From the NCBI GenBank assembly GCA_030158305.1, contig JAOATE010000057.1, positions 1 through 39,993 of the forward strand: a stretch of 39,993 bases of DNA, given 5' to 3'. The stretch comes from Burkholderiaceae bacterium. Lineage in GTDB: Bacteria > Pseudomonadota > Gammaproteobacteria > Burkholderiales > Burkholderiaceae_B. This document shows positions 26,801-36,677 of this stretch, one piece after another (positions within the stretch are counted from its first letter, which is position 1; each line of letters starts with the position of its first letter). The notes under the pieces were generated by a model, which ran no database searches, was not told the origin of the DNA, and saw only the letters and a program-made list of their open reading frames with translations. The position numbers and the translations under genes were made by a program.

Positions 26801-28599
26801 GCTCCAAGATCAAACAGGTTGCCTCAGGTCGCTTTGGTGTGAGCGCAGAATACCTTTCAAGCGCAGACCAGATCCAAATCAAAATGGCCCAAGGCGCCAA
26901 GCCTGGCGAAGGCGGTCAACTCCCTGGTCACAAGGTCTCCGAATACATCGCTAAGCTGCGTTGTTCCGTTCCGGGCGTGGGTCTGATTTCGCCACCACCT
27001 CATCACGACATTTACTCTATCGAAGACTTGGCACAACTGATTCACGATCTCAAAAACGTCAATGATCGCGCTTCGATTTCCGTCAAACTGGTCTCAGAAG
27101 TGGGCGTAGGCACCGTAGCCGCTGGCGTCGCCAAAGCCAAGGCTGATCACGTCACGATCTCTGGCCATGACGGTGGAACCGGCGCATCGCCTGTCTCCTC
27201 TATCAAACATGCCGGCACACCTTGGGAGCTTGGTCTCGCTGAAACACAGCAAACACTGATGCTCAATCAGCTTCGCAGCCGAATTCGCGTACAAGCAGAC
27301 GGCCAGATGAAGACAGGTCGTGACGTAGTGATTGGTGCGCTCCTCGGCGCGGATGAGTTTGGCTTTGCCACGGCACCGCTCGTTGTAGAGGGCTGCATCA
27401 TGATGCGCAAATGTCACCTCAATACTTGCCCTGTCGGCGTTGCCACACAAGACCCTGTCTTGCGTCAGAAATTCCAGGGTAAGCCCGAGCACGTTGTGAA
27501 CTATTTCTTCTTTGTCGCTGAAGAAGTTCGCGAGATCATGGCGCAACTCGGCATTAGCAACTTTGATGATTTAGTGGGCCGCGTTGATATGCTCGACACA
27601 CGCTCCGGTATCGAGCATTGGAAAGCGCACGGTTTAGATTTTTCGCGTGTCTTTTACCAACCCACAACAGAAAGTCCTCGCCGTCACACCGAAGGTCAGG
27701 ATCACGGACTCGATGTTGCACTCGACCATCAGTTGATTGAGCGCAGTCTGCCCGCGATCGAGCGCGGCGAAAAAGTCTCCTTTATCGTACCCGTCCGAAA
27801 CCGCAACCGTACGATTGGTGCAATGCTGTCTGGTCGCGTGGCCTCTCGCTACGGTGACGAAGGCTTGCCAGATGACACGATCCATATTCAGTGCAATGGC
27901 ACAGCGGGTCAAAGTTTTGGCGCATTCCTGGCGCGTGGTATTACGCTTGATCTGGTTGGCGAAGGCAACGATTACGTCGGCAAAGGCTTGTCGGGCGGAC
28001 GCATCATTGTTCGCTCGCCTAACGATTTCCGCGGTTTTGGACCCGATCACATCATCATCGGCAATACCGTCCTGTACGGTGCAACTGGTGGCGAAGCCTA
28101 TTTCAATGGTGTGGGTGGCGAACGTTTCGCAGTCCGTAACTCGGGCGCAGCCGCTGTCGTAGAAGGCACGGGTGACCACGGTTGCGAATACATGACAGGC
28201 GGAACAGTCGTTGTGTTGGGCGAAACCGGCCGTAACTTCGCAGCCGGCATGTCTGGCGGTGTCGCGTACATCTGGGATCCCGAAGGTACTTTTGCAGAGC
28301 GTTGCAATATGACAATGGTGGCGATTGAGCCTGTTTTGTCCACGGCCGCTCAAACTAAAGAACAAGGGATCGATGTCTGGCACAGCATGACGCGTAGTGG
28401 TGAGCGCGAAACTGATGAAGTCATCTTGAAGCGCTTAATTGAAAATCACTTCCGTTACACAGGCAGCTTCCGCGCGCGCGACCTGGTCAGCAACTGGGAA
28501 AGTGCTCGCACTAAATTCATCAAAGTCATGCCCGTTGACTATAAGCGCGCCCTCGGCGAAATGTGGCGCGCTGCAAACCCCCAGCCTAAAGCTGCTTAA
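23863..28599 (+). CDS. gltB: Glutamate synthase (NADPH) large subunit
   Basis: GltB makes glutamate from glutamine and 2-oxoglutarate. ATG 23863 is chosen because GGAG lies 8 nt upstream; an in-frame start at 23788 would add 25 unrelated residues. The 1578-residue protein has a short propeptide, then Cys40 in [14 protein letters not shown], the glutaminase nucleophile. Order: class II amidotransferase (about 40-430), central domain, FMN-binding synthase domain ([18 protein letters not shown]) with the 3Fe-4S cysteines in [15 protein letters not shown], and a C-terminal GXGXG beta-helix ([26 protein letters not shown]). It is 9 bp from gltD, forming an operon. Confidence 0.97.
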   Translation: MSTFPLNFHPSKASSAPSVPVGGLPKAQGLYTPANEHDACGVGFVAHIKGQKSHAIIEQGLKILENLDHRGAVGADKLMGDGAGILIQIPDAFYREDLAKQGITLPAPGEYGVAMVFLPKEIASRLACEQELERSVRAEGQVVLGWRDVPVDADMPMSPAVRACEPVIRQLFIGRGADVMVPDALERKLYVIRKTASHAIQAMGLAHGKEYFVPSASVRTIVYKGLLLADQVGRYYRDLADPLTVSAVALVHQRFSTNTFPAWPLAHPYRMIAHNGEINTVKGNFNWLRAREGMMQSAVLGDDLKKLYPIVYEGQSDTATFDNCLELLVNSGYSLAHAMMMMIPEAWEQHTHMDPSRRAFYEYHAAMMEPWDGPAAVAFTDGRQIGATLDRNGLRPARYLITDDDMVIMASEAGTLPIPENKIVKKWRLQPGKMFLIDLEQGRIIDDAEIKSQLANSRPYRQWIDRLRVKLESLPAPVSSTLPAVTTSLLDRQQAFGWTQEDFKFVLDVMAETGEEAIGSMGNDAPLAVLSSRAKPFYNYFRQLFAQVTNPPIDPIREQMVMSLVSFIGPKPNLLDINNVNPPLRLEVNQPVLDDKEMARIRGISELTGDKFRSFELHISYPAAWGAHGIEARLAALCARAVDAVKSGYTVLVLTDRNVDSDHVAIPALLATSAVHQHLIREGLRTNTGLVVETGSAREVHHFALLGGYGAEAIHPFLAIESIAAISKDPEKAVKNYVKAIGKGLNKVMSKMGISTYMSYCGAQIFEAVGLRTDLVSKYFSGTASTIEGIGIFEVAEEALRTHRAAFSNDPVLANALETGGEYAFRVRGEEHMWTPDSIAKLQHATRANNYSTYKDYAQLINDQSRRHMTLRGLFEFKVDPARAIPLDQVEPAKEIVKRFATGAMSLGSISTEAHSVLAVAMNRIGGKSNTGEGGEDELRYRSELRTGKSGIKAGATLASELGADRIAADVPLQEGDSMRSKIKQVASGRFGVSAEYLSSADQIQIKMAQGAKPGEGGQLPGHKVSEYIAKLRCSVPGVGLISPPPHHDIYSIEDLAQLIHDLKNVNDRASISVKLVSEVGVGTVAAGVAKAKADHVTISGHDGGTGASPVSSIKHAGTPWELGLAETQQTLMLNQLRSRIRVQADGQMKTGRDVVIGALLGADEFGFATAPLVVEGCIMMRKCHLNTCPVGVATQDPVLRQKFQGKPEHVVNYFFFVAEEVREIMAQLGISNFDDLVGRVDMLDTRSGIEHWKAHGLDFSRVFYQPTTESPRRHTEGQDHGLDVALDHQLIERSLPAIERGEKVSFIVPVRNRNRTIGAMLSGRVASRYGDEGLPDDTIHIQCNGTAGQSFGAFLARGITLDLVGEGNDYVGKGLSGGRIIVRSPNDFRGFGPDHIIIGNTVLYGATGGEAYFNGVGGERFAVRNSGAAAVVEGTGDHGCEYMTGGTVVVLGETGRNFAAGMSGGVAYIWDPEGTFAERCNMTMVAIEPVLSTAAQTKEQGIDVWHSMTRSGERETDEVILKRLIENHFRYTGSFRARDLVSNWESARTKFIKVMPVDYKRALGEMWRAANPQPKAA

Positions 28600-28608
28600 G
28601 GAATCATG

Positions 28609-30075
28609 ATGGGAAAAATTACTGGATTTCTCGAAGTCAAACGCCTGCAAGAGGCCTCCGAGCCTCCCGCCAATAGACTCAAACACTGGAAAGAATTTGT
28701 ACTTCATCTAAATGACGAGCAAGCAGGCAAGCAGGCTGCGCGCTGTATGGACTGCGGCATTCCGTTCTGTAATAACGGATGCCCTGTGAATAACATCATT
28801 CCCGACTGGAATGAGTTGGTATATCGCCAAAATTGGCGTGGTGCCTTAGATGTATTGCACTCGACCAATAACTTCCCTGAATTTACAGGTCGTATTTGTC
28901 CCGCCCCTTGCGAGGCTGCCTGCACGCTCAATATTAACGATGACGCAGTAGGCATCAAATCCATTGAGCACGCAATTATCGACAAGGGTTGGGAACAAGG
29001 CTGGGTCGTTCCTCAGGCTCCGACCCAAAAAACAGGCAAAAAAGTGGCTGTGATCGGCTCGGGTCCAGCAGGATTGGCCTGTGCTCAACAATTAGCGCGT
29101 GTTGGACACGATGTCACCGTCTTTGAAAAGAGTGACCGCATTGGTGGCTTGCTCCGCTACGGCATTCCAGACTTCAAACTCGAAAAGCATCTGATCGATC
29201 AGCGCATTGCACAGATGGAAGCCGAAGGCGTGACGTTCAAGCCTTCGCATTACGTGGGTCAAGCAAGCGACATCAGCGAGAAAGGTCTCACTGTTAAAAC
29301 ACCTGAAGCGCTTAAAAAAGAGTTTGATGCGATCGTGCTGACAGGCGGCTGCGAAACCCCGCGTGATTTGCCTATCGCTGGACGCGAACTTGATGGCGTG
29401 ATGTACGCCATGGACTTTTTGCGCCCTCAAAATAAAGTTGTTGCCGGTGACAAGCTTAGCAGCCAAGTCTTGGCAAAAGGCAAGCACGTTGTTGTCATTG
29501 GTGGTGGTGATACTGGTTCAGACTGTGTGGGGACCAGCAATCGTCATGGCGCCAAATCAGTCACTCAAATTGAACTCATGCCACGTCCGCCAGAAAACGA
29601 AAACAAAGCCATGACCTGGCCATACTGGCCGGCCAAGCTTCGCACCTCCTCTTCGCACGAAGAAGGTGCAGAGAGAGATTGGGCGATCACAAGCAAATCG
29701 CTTGCCGGCAAAAATGGCAAAGTCGAGAAACTTGTCGCTGCGCGCGTAGAGTGGATCAAAGATGAAGCCACCGGTCAGATGCGCATGCAAGAAGTCAAAG
29801 GCTCAGAGTTCGATATTCAAGCCGACTTGGTACTGTTGGCAATGGGTTTCGTGGCTCCCGTCAGCAATGTCTTGACCGCCTTTGGCATTGATCAGGATCC
29901 ACGAGGCAATGCCCGCGCAAATACTGATGACTACAAGAGCAGCGTAGACAAGGTTTTTGCAGCAGGCGACATGCGACGCGGTCAATCACTCGTCGTCTGG
30001 GCGATTCGCGAAGGACGTCAGTGCGCACGTTCCGTCGATGAATTCTTGATGGGTTCCAGCGAACTTCCACGTTAA
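28609..30075 (+). CDS. gltD: Glutamate synthase (NADPH) small subunit
   Basis: GltD passes electrons from NADPH through FAD and iron-sulphur clusters to GltB. The second of two adjacent ATGs (28609) has better spacing (6 nt) to AAGGA. The 488-residue protein has the Cys-rich N-terminus ([15 protein letters not shown], then [11 protein letters not shown]) for 4Fe-4S clusters. The FAD Rossmann motif is [27 protein letters not shown], the NADPH motif [21 protein letters not shown], and the C-terminal FAD motif [25 protein letters not shown]. It follows gltB in one operon. Confidence 0.97.
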   Translation: MGKITGFLEVKRLQEASEPPANRLKHWKEFVLHLNDEQAGKQAARCMDCGIPFCNNGCPVNNIIPDWNELVYRQNWRGALDVLHSTNNFPEFTGRICPAPCEAACTLNINDDAVGIKSIEHAIIDKGWEQGWVVPQAPTQKTGKKVAVIGSGPAGLACAQQLARVGHDVTVFEKSDRIGGLLRYGIPDFKLEKHLIDQRIAQMEAEGVTFKPSHYVGQASDISEKGLTVKTPEALKKEFDAIVLTGGCETPRDLPIAGRELDGVMYAMDFLRPQNKVVAGDKLSSQVLAKGKHVVVIGGGDTGSDCVGTSNRHGAKSVTQIELMPRPPENENKAMTWPYWPAKLRTSSSHEEGAERDWAITSKSLAGKNGKVEKLVAARVEWIKDEATGQMRMQEVKGSEFDIQADLVLLAMGFVAPVSNVLTAFGIDQDPRGNARANTDDYKSSVDKVFAAGDMRRGQSLVVWAIREGRQCARSVDEFLMGSSELPR

Positions 30076-30095
30076 ACAGGTATCGGTTAATACTC

Positions 30096-31091
30096 ATGAA
30101 AAAAATGTCACGCCTCTTGCATGTTTTAACGGCCGGTTTTCTTGCTGCCCTCACTCTTGTGCCTGTCACAGCACAGGCTCAAACAGCGGAAAATTGGCCT
30201 AGCAAGGGACTGACATTGATTGTGCCTTACGCGCCAGGCGGCTTCTCCGACACCAGAATGCGTCTTTTGGCGCGCAAACTGTCCGAAAAGCTTGGCCAGC
30301 CTGTGGTGGTTGAAAACAAAGGGGGCGCGGGAGGTGTGATTGGCACTGCAATAGTCGCCAAAGCAGCAGCAGATGGCTATACGCTCGGCTCAGGGAATTT
30401 GGCTCCTTTGGCGGTCAACCCTAGTCTCATGCCAAAGCTGCCTTACAACGTCGCCCGAGACCTCGCACCCGTCATTTTGATTGAGAACAGTCCTCTTGTT
30501 TTGAGCGTGTCCAACAACATGCCTGTCAAAACCTTAGGCGATCTGATCGCGCTGGCAAAAAAAGAACCTGGCAAACTCACTTTTGGCTCATCGGGAGTCG
30601 GGGGTGCTCACCACCTTTCAGGCGAAATGTTTCGTGACTCTGCCAAGATCGAAATTACCCATGTGCCATACAAGGGTGGTTCGCCGGCTGCGACAGACCT
30701 GATGGCCGGGCATCTCAACATGATGTTTGAAATGGGATATGCCGCCCTTCCCGCCATTCAGGGTGGACGCGTGCGCCCCATCGCAGTCACTTCAGCGAAG
30801 CGCATTAGCGTGCTTCCAGAGGTTCCGACCATGTCTGAACTTGGCATAAAAGGGTTTGAGTCATACAACTGGCAAGGGATCATCGTGCCGGCAGGAACAC
30901 CCACCGCTATTATTACCAAACTGAATCAGGCATTTAACGAAATTCTCAAAGACCCTGATGTGGCCAAAGCGATCTCAAGCGTCGGCAGCCAAGCAGTAGG
31001 GGGCACGCCCGAGGCATTCGGTGCGTTTATTGCCTCTGAAACAGCAAAGTGGGCAAAAGTCATTCAATCCGCTGACATCAAGCTAAATTAA
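30096..31091 (+). CDS. Bug-family (TctC) periplasmic tripartite tricarboxylate receptor
   Basis: A 331-residue secreted protein. The signal peptide (KKMSRLLHVLTAGFLAALTL onward) ends AQAQ near residue 29. The Bug signature follows: WPSKGLTLIVPYAPGGFSDTRMRLLARKLSEKLGQPVVVENKGGAGGVIGTAIVAKA. Then come ITHVPYKGGSPAATDLMAGHLNMMFE and AVTSAKRISVLPEVPTMSELGIKGFE. Bug proteins bind carboxylates or amides and are greatly expanded in Bordetella and relatives; most have no adjacent TctAB transporter, as here. The ligand is unknown. It sits 20 bp after gltD and could be co-transcribed. Confidence 0.93.
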   Translation: MKKMSRLLHVLTAGFLAALTLVPVTAQAQTAENWPSKGLTLIVPYAPGGFSDTRMRLLARKLSEKLGQPVVVENKGGAGGVIGTAIVAKAAADGYTLGSGNLAPLAVNPSLMPKLPYNVARDLAPVILIENSPLVLSVSNNMPVKTLGDLIALAKKEPGKLTFGSSGVGGAHHLSGEMFRDSAKIEITHVPYKGGSPAATDLMAGHLNMMFEMGYAALPAIQGGRVRPIAVTSAKRISVLPEVPTMSELGIKGFESYNWQGIIVPAGTPTAIITKLNQAFNEILKDPDVAKAISSVGSQAVGGTPEAFGAFIASETAKWAKVIQSADIKLN

Positions 31092-31144
31092 GACTCCGTT
31101 CATCGCAACGCTCCAATCTGTCACGTTCAGCGAGCAGCGAGCGC

Positions 31145-31176
31145 TACAATGCAGGATCCGGGTATAACTCTACCCG
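31145..31176 (+). promoter_or_regulatory. Candidate promoter of the mla operon
   Basis: The 121-bp gap before mlaF contains TACAAT (31145-31150) in the context GCGCTACAATG, a plausible -10 in this group. A small hairpin follows, CGGGTA (31159-31164) and TACCCG (31171-31176). No good -35 is visible. It is the only sizable intergenic space before a run of eleven tightly packed genes, so a promoter is expected here. Confidence 0.35.
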
Positions 31177-31212
31177 TCCCAGCCTTTTGGCGATGACCTG
31201 ACCGGCTTTCTC

Positions 31213-32046
31213 ATGCCCTCGCTTTCCTCCGCTCCTGACGATCTTGTTTTACGCCTAACCGGTGTCTCGTTAGGCTATGGAGACGTAGACATCTTGCGAG
31301 ATATCTCTTTGGATGTTCGACGCGGACAAGTCATCGCCTTGATGGGAGGCTCTGGCTCTGGCAAAACGACCTTGCTTCGCGCAGCAACCGGCCAAATTAA
31401 GGCTCGCGCAGGTCAAGTCATCTTGTTTGAAAAAGATCTGGCTCGCATCGACGGCAACGCACTTCAGTCCTTACGCCAAAAAATGGGTGTGCTGTTTCAA
31501 CAAGGTGCGCTCTTCACTGATCTCAACGTATTTGAAAATGTTGCCTTTCCCTTACGCGAACACGCCCAGCTTGCATTTCCTGAGTTGCTGACACGCGTAC
31601 TCGACACACTCGAAGCTGTCGGCCTACGCGCGGCTGCTCACCTTAAGGTATCAGAGATTTCTGGCGGAATGGCCCGACGGGTCGCGCTCGCACGCGCGGT
31701 GATCCTGGAGCCTGAGTTAGTTCTCTATGACGAACCATTCGCAGGTTTAGATCCAATTTCTCTGGGCATTACCGCTCGCTTGATTCGTAGTCTGTCAGAT
31801 CGCTTAGGCTGCGCCTCCGTTGTCATTACGCATGACATCACCGAATCATTTGCCATCGCAGATCATGTCTATCTGGTTGGTCAAGGTGTGATCAAGGCGC
31901 ATGGGACACCTGATACGCTTGGAAAATCCTCCGACCCCTATGTTCAACAGTTCCTCAAGGGCGAGTCCGATGGGCCGGTTCCTTTTGACTATCCCAGCTC
32001 ACCGAAATTCGACGCTTGGTTAACACGGCAAGAGGGTAAGAGATGA
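31213..32046 (+). CDS. mlaF: MlaF: ATPase of the Mla phospholipid ABC transporter
   Basis: A 277-residue ABC ATPase for retrograde phospholipid transport that maintains outer-membrane asymmetry. Walker A is GGSGSGKT (45-52), the Q-loop [11 protein letters not shown], the signature [15 protein letters not shown], Walker [15 protein letters not shown], and the switch His is in VVITHD. The GGMARR form of the signature is typical of MlaF. The stop overlaps the mlaE start as ATGA. The region after the H-loop includes YVQQFLKG, seen in MlaF. Confidence 0.95.
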   Translation: MPSLSSAPDDLVLRLTGVSLGYGDVDILRDISLDVRRGQVIALMGGSGSGKTTLLRAATGQIKARAGQVILFEKDLARIDGNALQSLRQKMGVLFQQGALFTDLNVFENVAFPLREHAQLAFPELLTRVLDTLEAVGLRAAAHLKVSEISGGMARRVALARAVILEPELVLYDEPFAGLDPISLGITARLIRSLSDRLGCASVVITHDITESFAIADHVYLVGQGVIKAHGTPDTLGKSSDPYVQQFLKGESDGPVPFDYPSSPKFDAWLTRQEGKR

Positions 32047-32828
32047 GCATGAACTCTTCTCTCTCAAGCATCGGCCGCGGCGTTCGTACCCGCATCAGCG
32101 GTCTCGGAACATTTGCTCGATTTTTCTGGTTACTTCTTCAACGCAGCAGCATCGTATTATCCAGGCCTCGACTTGTTTCTCAGCAAATTCATTTCATTGG
32201 CAACTATTCATTACTGATCATTGCCGTGTCCGGGCTCTTTGTGGGCTTCGTGCTGGGCCTCCAAGGCTATTACACACTTAACCGCTATGGTTCTGAAGAA
32301 GCGCTAGGACTGCTAGTCGCCTTATCGCTCACTCGCGAGCTAGGACCCGTTGTGACGGCACTTCTTTTTGCCGGACGAGCCGGCACATCTCTGACTGCCG
32401 AAATTGGCCTGATGAAGGCCGGCGAACAACTCGCCGCAATGGAGGTCATGGCTGTCGACCCCGTCCGCAGGGTGCTGGCGCCTCGATTCTGGGGTGGCGT
32501 CATCGCAATGCCAATCTTGGCTGCAGTCTTTTCAATGGTGGGCATCCTTGGCGGCTGGATCGTGGGTGTCTTGTTGATTGGCATCGACACCGGTGCATTC
32601 TGGTCTCAAATGCAAAACGGCGTGGATGTCTGGAAAGACATCATGAACGGAGTGATAAAAAGTTTTGTGTTCGGCGTAGCCGTTACCCTGATCGCTCTGT
32701 ACGAGGGCTGGCAATCCCGTCCAACGCCAGAGGGCGTTGCGCGCGCAACCACCCGTACTGTGGTTGCAGGATCGCTTGCCGTACTGGGTCTTGATTTTCT
32801 GCTGACTGCTTTAATGTTCAGCAACTGA
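32043..32828 (+). CDS. mlaE: MlaE: permease of the Mla phospholipid ABC transporter
   Basis: A 261-residue integral membrane protein of the MlaE/TrnD family. It has [67 protein letters not shown] (the family hallmark block), and the [22 protein letters not shown] segment. About five or six membrane helices are expected. It starts inside the mlaF stop (4-nt overlap), so translation is probably coupled. Confidence 0.95.
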   Translation: MSMNSSLSSIGRGVRTRISGLGTFARFFWLLLQRSSIVLSRPRLVSQQIHFIGNYSLLIIAVSGLFVGFVLGLQGYYTLNRYGSEEALGLLVALSLTRELGPVVTALLFAGRAGTSLTAEIGLMKAGEQLAAMEVMAVDPVRRVLAPRFWGGVIAMPILAAVFSMVGILGGWIVGVLLIGIDTGAFWSQMQNGVDVWKDIMNGVIKSFVFGVAVTLIALYEGWQSRPTPEGVARATTRTVVAGSLAVLGLDFLLTALMFSN

Positions 32829-32841
32829 TATCGGAATATAA

Positions 32842-33345
32842 ATGTCTACTGAAAAAACAGACTGGTGGGTTGGGCTTTTTGTGCTGGTGGGCGCAATCGC
32901 CTTGGCATTTTTGGCGCTTCGGGCAGCCAATCTCAGCAGCTTTTCTTTTGCGCAAACTTACACTCTCTCCGCCATCTTCGACAACATAGGCGGTCTCAAA
33001 GTTAGAGCTCCCGTCAAAAGCGCAGGTGTCGTCGTCGGCAGAGTGTCATCAATCGCTCTGGATCCTCAAACCTACAAAGCCGTTGTCAAACTTGACATGG
33101 AAAAAGGCTTTCTGTTTCCGCTTGATTCCTCTGCGAAAATTCTGACGTCAGGATTATTGGGAGAGCAGTATATTGGACTTGAGGCGGGCGGGGACGAAAC
33201 TAACTTAGCCAATCATGGCACGATCCAATATACGCAAAGCGCCATTGTCCTTGAGACTCTCATCAGTAAATTCCTCTTTAATACTGCCGAAAAGCAGGGT
33301 AGTGAAACACCACCCGTCCCAACCTCGGACCAGCCCAAAAATTAA
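32842..33345 (+). CDS. mlaD: MlaD: MCE-domain lipid-binding subunit
   Basis: A 167-residue inner-membrane-anchored protein. It has one N-terminal helix (WWVGLFVLVGAIALAFLALRAA) and a single MCE domain (YTLSAIFDNIGGLKVRAPVKSAGVVVGRVSSIAL, then SSAKILTSGLLGEQYIGLEAGG). MlaD forms the hexameric periplasmic ring that receives lipid from MlaC. The length is a little shorter than E. coli MlaD. The stop TAA and the mlaA ATG share one base (TAATG). Confidence 0.93.
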   Translation: MSTEKTDWWVGLFVLVGAIALAFLALRAANLSSFSFAQTYTLSAIFDNIGGLKVRAPVKSAGVVVGRVSSIALDPQTYKAVVKLDMEKGFLFPLDSSAKILTSGLLGEQYIGLEAGGDETNLANHGTIQYTQSAIVLETLISKFLFNTAEKQGSETPPVPTSDQPKN

Positions 33346-34145
33346 TGACGATGACTAAAATGAACGCGCATAATTTTTACAGGCCACTGCTCTTGGGCTT
33401 GCTTGCGATACTGGCAGGCTGTGCTACCCAAGCCGTGAAAACGCCTATTGCGGCAGATCCATGGGAAAGCTCTAACCGAGCTGTTTTTGAATTTAATGAC
33501 ACGATTGACCGAGCTGTGTTTAAACCTGTTGCGCAAGCATATGCCTACGTCACCCCCCAGCCAGTGCGGTCTTGCATTAACAACATATTTTTGAATATTG
33601 GCGACATCTGGGCAGGTGTCAATAGTTCCCTCCAAGGTCGTCATCTTGACGCGATCAATACATTCGGCCGTTTCATGCTCAACACTACCTTGGGTGTCGG
33701 TGGCTGTTTTGACCTTGCCAGCACAACAGGCGCCAAGCGCATCCCCAATGACTTTGGCGTCACCCTTGGCGTCTGGGGGATCAGCTCAGGTCCATATATT
33801 GTTCTTCCTATTCTTGGCGCGAGCACTATGCGGGATGGTTCTGGGCTGATTGTGGACGCGTATGTCAATCAATTTGGTTACGGGCAACAGGTGCACGATA
33901 TCGCGGTCCGAAACTCAATTTATGGACTCGAGATTGTGCAACGTCGCGAAGCACTCCTTGCCGTGAGTGACACGATTGATCGCACTGCACTGGATCGCTA
34001 CAGTTTTATCCGAGACGCCTATTTAAAGCGACGCGCGGTTCAGGTCAATGGCCCACTGACCGACGCAGAAAGCTTGCCTAGTTACGAAGACGTTGAAGCC
34101 GCGCCAGCCGATCGCAAGGCACTCGGCATCCCTTCTAAAAATTAA
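33345..34145 (+). CDS. mlaA: MlaA (VacJ) outer-membrane lipoprotein
   Basis: A 266-residue lipoprotein whose signal ends LLAILAGC (lipobox Cys near residue 26). The VacJ core is present: DPWESSNRAVFEFNDTIDRAVFKPVAQAYAYVTPQPVRSCINNIFLNIGDIWAGVNSSLQG, then RFMLNTTLGVGGCFDLA, NDFGVTLGVWGISSGPYIVLPILGAST, and YINPF-like motifs replaced by VDAYVNQFGYG. MlaA removes phospholipids from the outer leaflet and hands them to MlaC. Start options are the ATGs at 33345 and 33351. Located between mlaD and mlaC as in other Burkholderiales. Confidence 0.94.
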   Translation: MTMTKMNAHNFYRPLLLGLLAILAGCATQAVKTPIAADPWESSNRAVFEFNDTIDRAVFKPVAQAYAYVTPQPVRSCINNIFLNIGDIWAGVNSSLQGRHLDAINTFGRFMLNTTLGVGGCFDLASTTGAKRIPNDFGVTLGVWGISSGPYIVLPILGASTMRDGSGLIVDAYVNQFGYGQQVHDIAVRNSIYGLEIVQRREALLAVSDTIDRTALDRYSFIRDAYLKRRAVQVNGPLTDAESLPSYEDVEAAPADRKALGIPSKN

Positions 34146-34159
34146 CCAGGAATTTAAAG

Positions 34160-34786
34160 ATGTTAGGTTTGATCGTACGCCTCAATCTCATGCTGGCCCT
34201 TGCTTTTGGTTTCTCCGTTGGCGCTCAGGCACAACAAAAACCGGACCCAATGGCATCCCCCAACGCGTTCGTGCAGCAAGTCGCGGATCAAGTTTTAGCC
34301 GCACTCAAAAATGACACCGCCGCGCGGGCCGGTGATATCAAACGTATCAATCAGATCGTGGACGAAATGATTCTGCCCTACGTTAATTTTGAAAAAACAA
34401 CACGCCTTGCAGCAGGTCGCAATTGGCGCGAAGCGACAGCTGAACAAAAGGCAAACCTGAGCAATGCTTTCCGCGGCACCTTGGCGCGCACATATAGCGG
34501 TGCTTTTACTCGCGTGAGTGACTCAACAAGCATCAAAACCCTCGCTTTCAGAGGCGATGTCAATGCCAACGATGTGGTTGTGCGGTCCCAAGTCACTCAA
34601 CGTGCAAACTCGCAACCTTTTACTCTGGACTACCGCCTCGAAAAAACACCGCAAGGCTGGAAAATCTACGACATCAATGTCGAAAATGTGTGGTTGATTG
34701 AAAATTATCGTAACCAATTTACGCAGCAGATTAATCAGAACGGCATCGACGGGTTAATCGCCGCGCTTAACAAGCGAGCCCAATAA
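34160..34786 (+). CDS. mlaC: MlaC: periplasmic phospholipid-binding protein
   Basis: A 208-residue secreted protein with a signal peptide (LGLIVRLNLMLALAFGFSVG, then AQAQ). The Tol_Tol_Ttg2 fold is indicated by NAFVQQVADQVLAAL, EMILPYVNFEKTTRLAAGRNWREATAEQK, AFRGTLARTYSGAF and KIYDINVENVWLIENYRNQFTQQI. It shuttles lipid between MlaA and the MlaFED complex. In related genomes the STAS protein MlaB follows; here only 5 bp separate mlaC from the next ABC ATPase gene. Confidence 0.94.
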   Translation: MLGLIVRLNLMLALAFGFSVGAQAQQKPDPMASPNAFVQQVADQVLAALKNDTAARAGDIKRINQIVDEMILPYVNFEKTTRLAAGRNWREATAEQKANLSNAFRGTLARTYSGAFTRVSDSTSIKTLAFRGDVNANDVVVRSQVTQRANSQPFTLDYRLEKTPQGWKIYDINVENVWLIENYRNQFTQQINQNGIDGLIAALNKRAQ

Positions 34787-34791
34787 ACATC

Positions 34792-35583
34792 ATGTCTGCC
34801 GTTTCGCTCGAACACGTTTCAAAAATATTTCCTCCGCGTGCCGCCGGTTGGGCGGGATTATTTAAAAAACCTCAAGGTTCAGGCTTTCAAGCGCTGAACG
34901 ATGTGTCGCTGACCATCGAACACGGAGAATTTTTTGGTTTACTGGGTCCAAACGGCGCAGGTAAGACAACACTTATTTCCGTATTAGCTGGACTTTGTCG
35001 CGCAAGCAGTGGTCGCGCCAGTGTGTGTGGTCATGATGTCGTCACGGACTATCAGGCCGCCCGTCGCTCGCTTGGCGTCGTTCCGCAAGAGCTGGTCTAC
35101 GACCCGTTCTTTACTGTACGAGAGACACTGCGTATCCAATCGGGTTATTTTGGTTTTAGAAAAAATGACGATTGGATCGATGAGATTCTTGCTCACCTCG
35201 GCCTCTCAGATAAAGCTGATGAAAATATGCGCGCGCTTTCTGGTGGGATGAAACGTCGCGTATTGGTGGCGCAAGCACTTGTCCATCGTCCGCCTGTCAT
35301 TGTGCTCGATGAGCCAACCGCGGGGGTGGATGTCGATCTGCGTCGTAGTCTCTGGGAATTTATTTCCCGGCTGAATCGCGAAGGCCACACCATCATGTTG
35401 ACGACACACTACCTCGAAGAGGCTGAAGCGCTCTGTGGCAGGATTGCCATGCTCAAACGCGGACAAATCGTTGCGCTTGAATCCACGCAGGCACTCCTTG
35501 CGAGGACTGGTGGCAACCTTGAACAAGCTTTTGTTCAAATCATGAACACGCCAACCCACACAACACTGGAGAACCAGCGATGA
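34792..35583 (+). CDS. ABC-2 type transporter ATP-binding protein (YadG-like)
   Basis: A 263-residue ABC ATPase with Walker A GLLGPNGAGKTT, Q-loop GVVPQELVYDPFFTV, signature LSGGMKRRVLVAQAL, Walker B VIVLDEPTAGVDVDLR and H-loop MLTTHYLEEAEALC. It belongs to the ABC-2 export class with E. coli YadG. It pairs with the permease gene that begins inside its stop (ATGA). This pair follows the mla genes in many Burkholderiales; the substrate is unknown, but an envelope role is likely from context. Confidence 0.92.
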   Translation: MSAVSLEHVSKIFPPRAAGWAGLFKKPQGSGFQALNDVSLTIEHGEFFGLLGPNGAGKTTLISVLAGLCRASSGRASVCGHDVVTDYQAARRSLGVVPQELVYDPFFTVRETLRIQSGYFGFRKNDDWIDEILAHLGLSDKADENMRALSGGMKRRVLVAQALVHRPPVIVLDEPTAGVDVDLRRSLWEFISRLNREGHTIMLTTHYLEEAEALCGRIAMLKRGQIVALESTQALLARTGGNLEQAFVQIMNTPTHTTLENQR

Positions 35584-36371
35584 CTCGCGCCTTACTGACC
35601 GCTCGCCCCGGCGCAGGCTCCGGCTTTCCTACACTTTTAGGTAAAGAACTTCTGCGTTTCTGGAAAGTTGGCTTTCAAACTATTGCTGCGCCCGTCATCA
35701 CAGCATTGCTGTACTTGGTTATTTTTGCGCAAGTTCTGCAAGACAGAATACAGGTCTACGGTTCTGTGCCTTACACGGCATTTCTCATCCCCGGACTCAT
35801 GATGATGAGCATGTTGCAAAATGCTTTTGCCAACCCCTCTTCTTCGCTGATTCAAAGTCGGGTAACAGGTAACTTGGTCTTTGTCTTGTTGCCACCCATT
35901 TCACACCGTGAGTTTTTTAGTGCCTATATGCTTGCTGGCATTTTGCGCGGCATTGCTGTCGGGGCCTGTGTTTGGCTCGTTTCTTTATATTTTGTACCCT
36001 TAGGTATGAAAGAGCCGATTTGGGCCTTCGTGTTTGCAGCGCTCTCTTGCGGCATTATGGCGATCTTGGGGCTGATTGCAGGCCTCACTTCTGAAAAATT
36101 CGATCAACTTGCGGCGTTCCAAAACTTTCTGATTATGCCGGCCACTTTTTTATCCGGCGTATTTTATTCTGTGCACACACTGCCAGCGTTTTGGCAAAAA
36201 GTCTCCCATTGGAATCCGCTCTTTTATACGATTGATGGTTTTCGCTACGGATTTTTTGGTGTAGCCGATGTGTCACCCTGGCAGAGCTTAGCCGTGGTGG
36301 GGGGCGTTTTTATAATCCTCACCCTCTTCGCCCTGCGCCTGCTTGGAACTGGCTATAAGCTCAGAACCTAA
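35580..36371 (+). CDS. ABC-2 type transporter permease (YadH-like)
   Basis: A 263-residue membrane protein with about six helices. Signatures are an N-terminal amphipathic segment (GFPTLLGKELLRFWKVGFQTIAAPVITALLYLVIF), FLIPGLMMMSMLQNAFANPSSSLIQSRVTGNLVFVLLPP, and the C-terminal FLIMPATFLSGVFYSVHTLPAFWQKVSHWNPLFYTIDGFRYGFFG. That is the ABC2_membrane family. It is translationally coupled to the preceding ATPase. Confidence 0.92.
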   Translation: MTRALLTARPGAGSGFPTLLGKELLRFWKVGFQTIAAPVITALLYLVIFAQVLQDRIQVYGSVPYTAFLIPGLMMMSMLQNAFANPSSSLIQSRVTGNLVFVLLPPISHREFFSAYMLAGILRGIAVGACVWLVSLYFVPLGMKEPIWAFVFAALSCGIMAILGLIAGLTSEKFDQLAAFQNFLIMPATFLSGVFYSVHTLPAFWQKVSHWNPLFYTIDGFRYGFFGVADVSPWQSLAVVGGVFIILTLFALRLLGTGYKLRT

Positions 36372-36434
36372 TGCATACTGCAAAATTTCTACAATTGCCG
36401 CGTACTTACAACCAGACCAAGGAAAGCTCTCACC

Positions 36435-36677
36435 ATGTTGCCCACTCCAGAAGACATCCGCACCTACATTGCTGCCGGGCTGCCTTGCGAACATCTTGAG
36501 GTCACGGGCGACGGCTCGCACTTTGAGGCCGTGATTGTCAGTGCCTCATTTGCAGGCAAACGACCCATCGCCAGGCATCAACTCGTCTACGGCGTGTTGG
36601 GCGATCGCATGAAACAAGAAATTCACGCACTTTCTATGCGCACCTTGACCCCAGAAGAGTTCAACGGAAACCGCTAA
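36435..36677 (+). CDS. BolA/IbaG family protein
   Basis: An 80-residue BolA-fold protein. It has LPTPEDIRTYIAAGLPCEHLEVTGDGSHFEAVIVSASFAGKRPIARHQLVYGVLGDRMKQEIHALSMRTLTPEEF in spirit of IbaG (YrbA), with the conserved His of the FAGKRPIARHQLVY helix-turn. BolA proteins bind 2Fe-2S clusters with monothiol glutaredoxins. The gene directly abuts murA, the same neighbour as E. coli ibaG. AAGGAAAG lies upstream of the ATG. Confidence 0.9.
   Translation: MLPTPEDIRTYIAAGLPCEHLEVTGDGSHFEAVIVSASFAGKRPIARHQLVYGVLGDRMKQEIHALSMRTLTPEEFNGNR

Noticed and set aside
27634-28383. A 249-codon open frame on the minus strand inside gltB (also 25282-25851, 189 codons)
   Set aside because: Both lie antisense to the strongly conserved gltB sequence, have no family resemblance and no ribosome-binding site of note. 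They are best explained by codon bias of gltB on the other strand.
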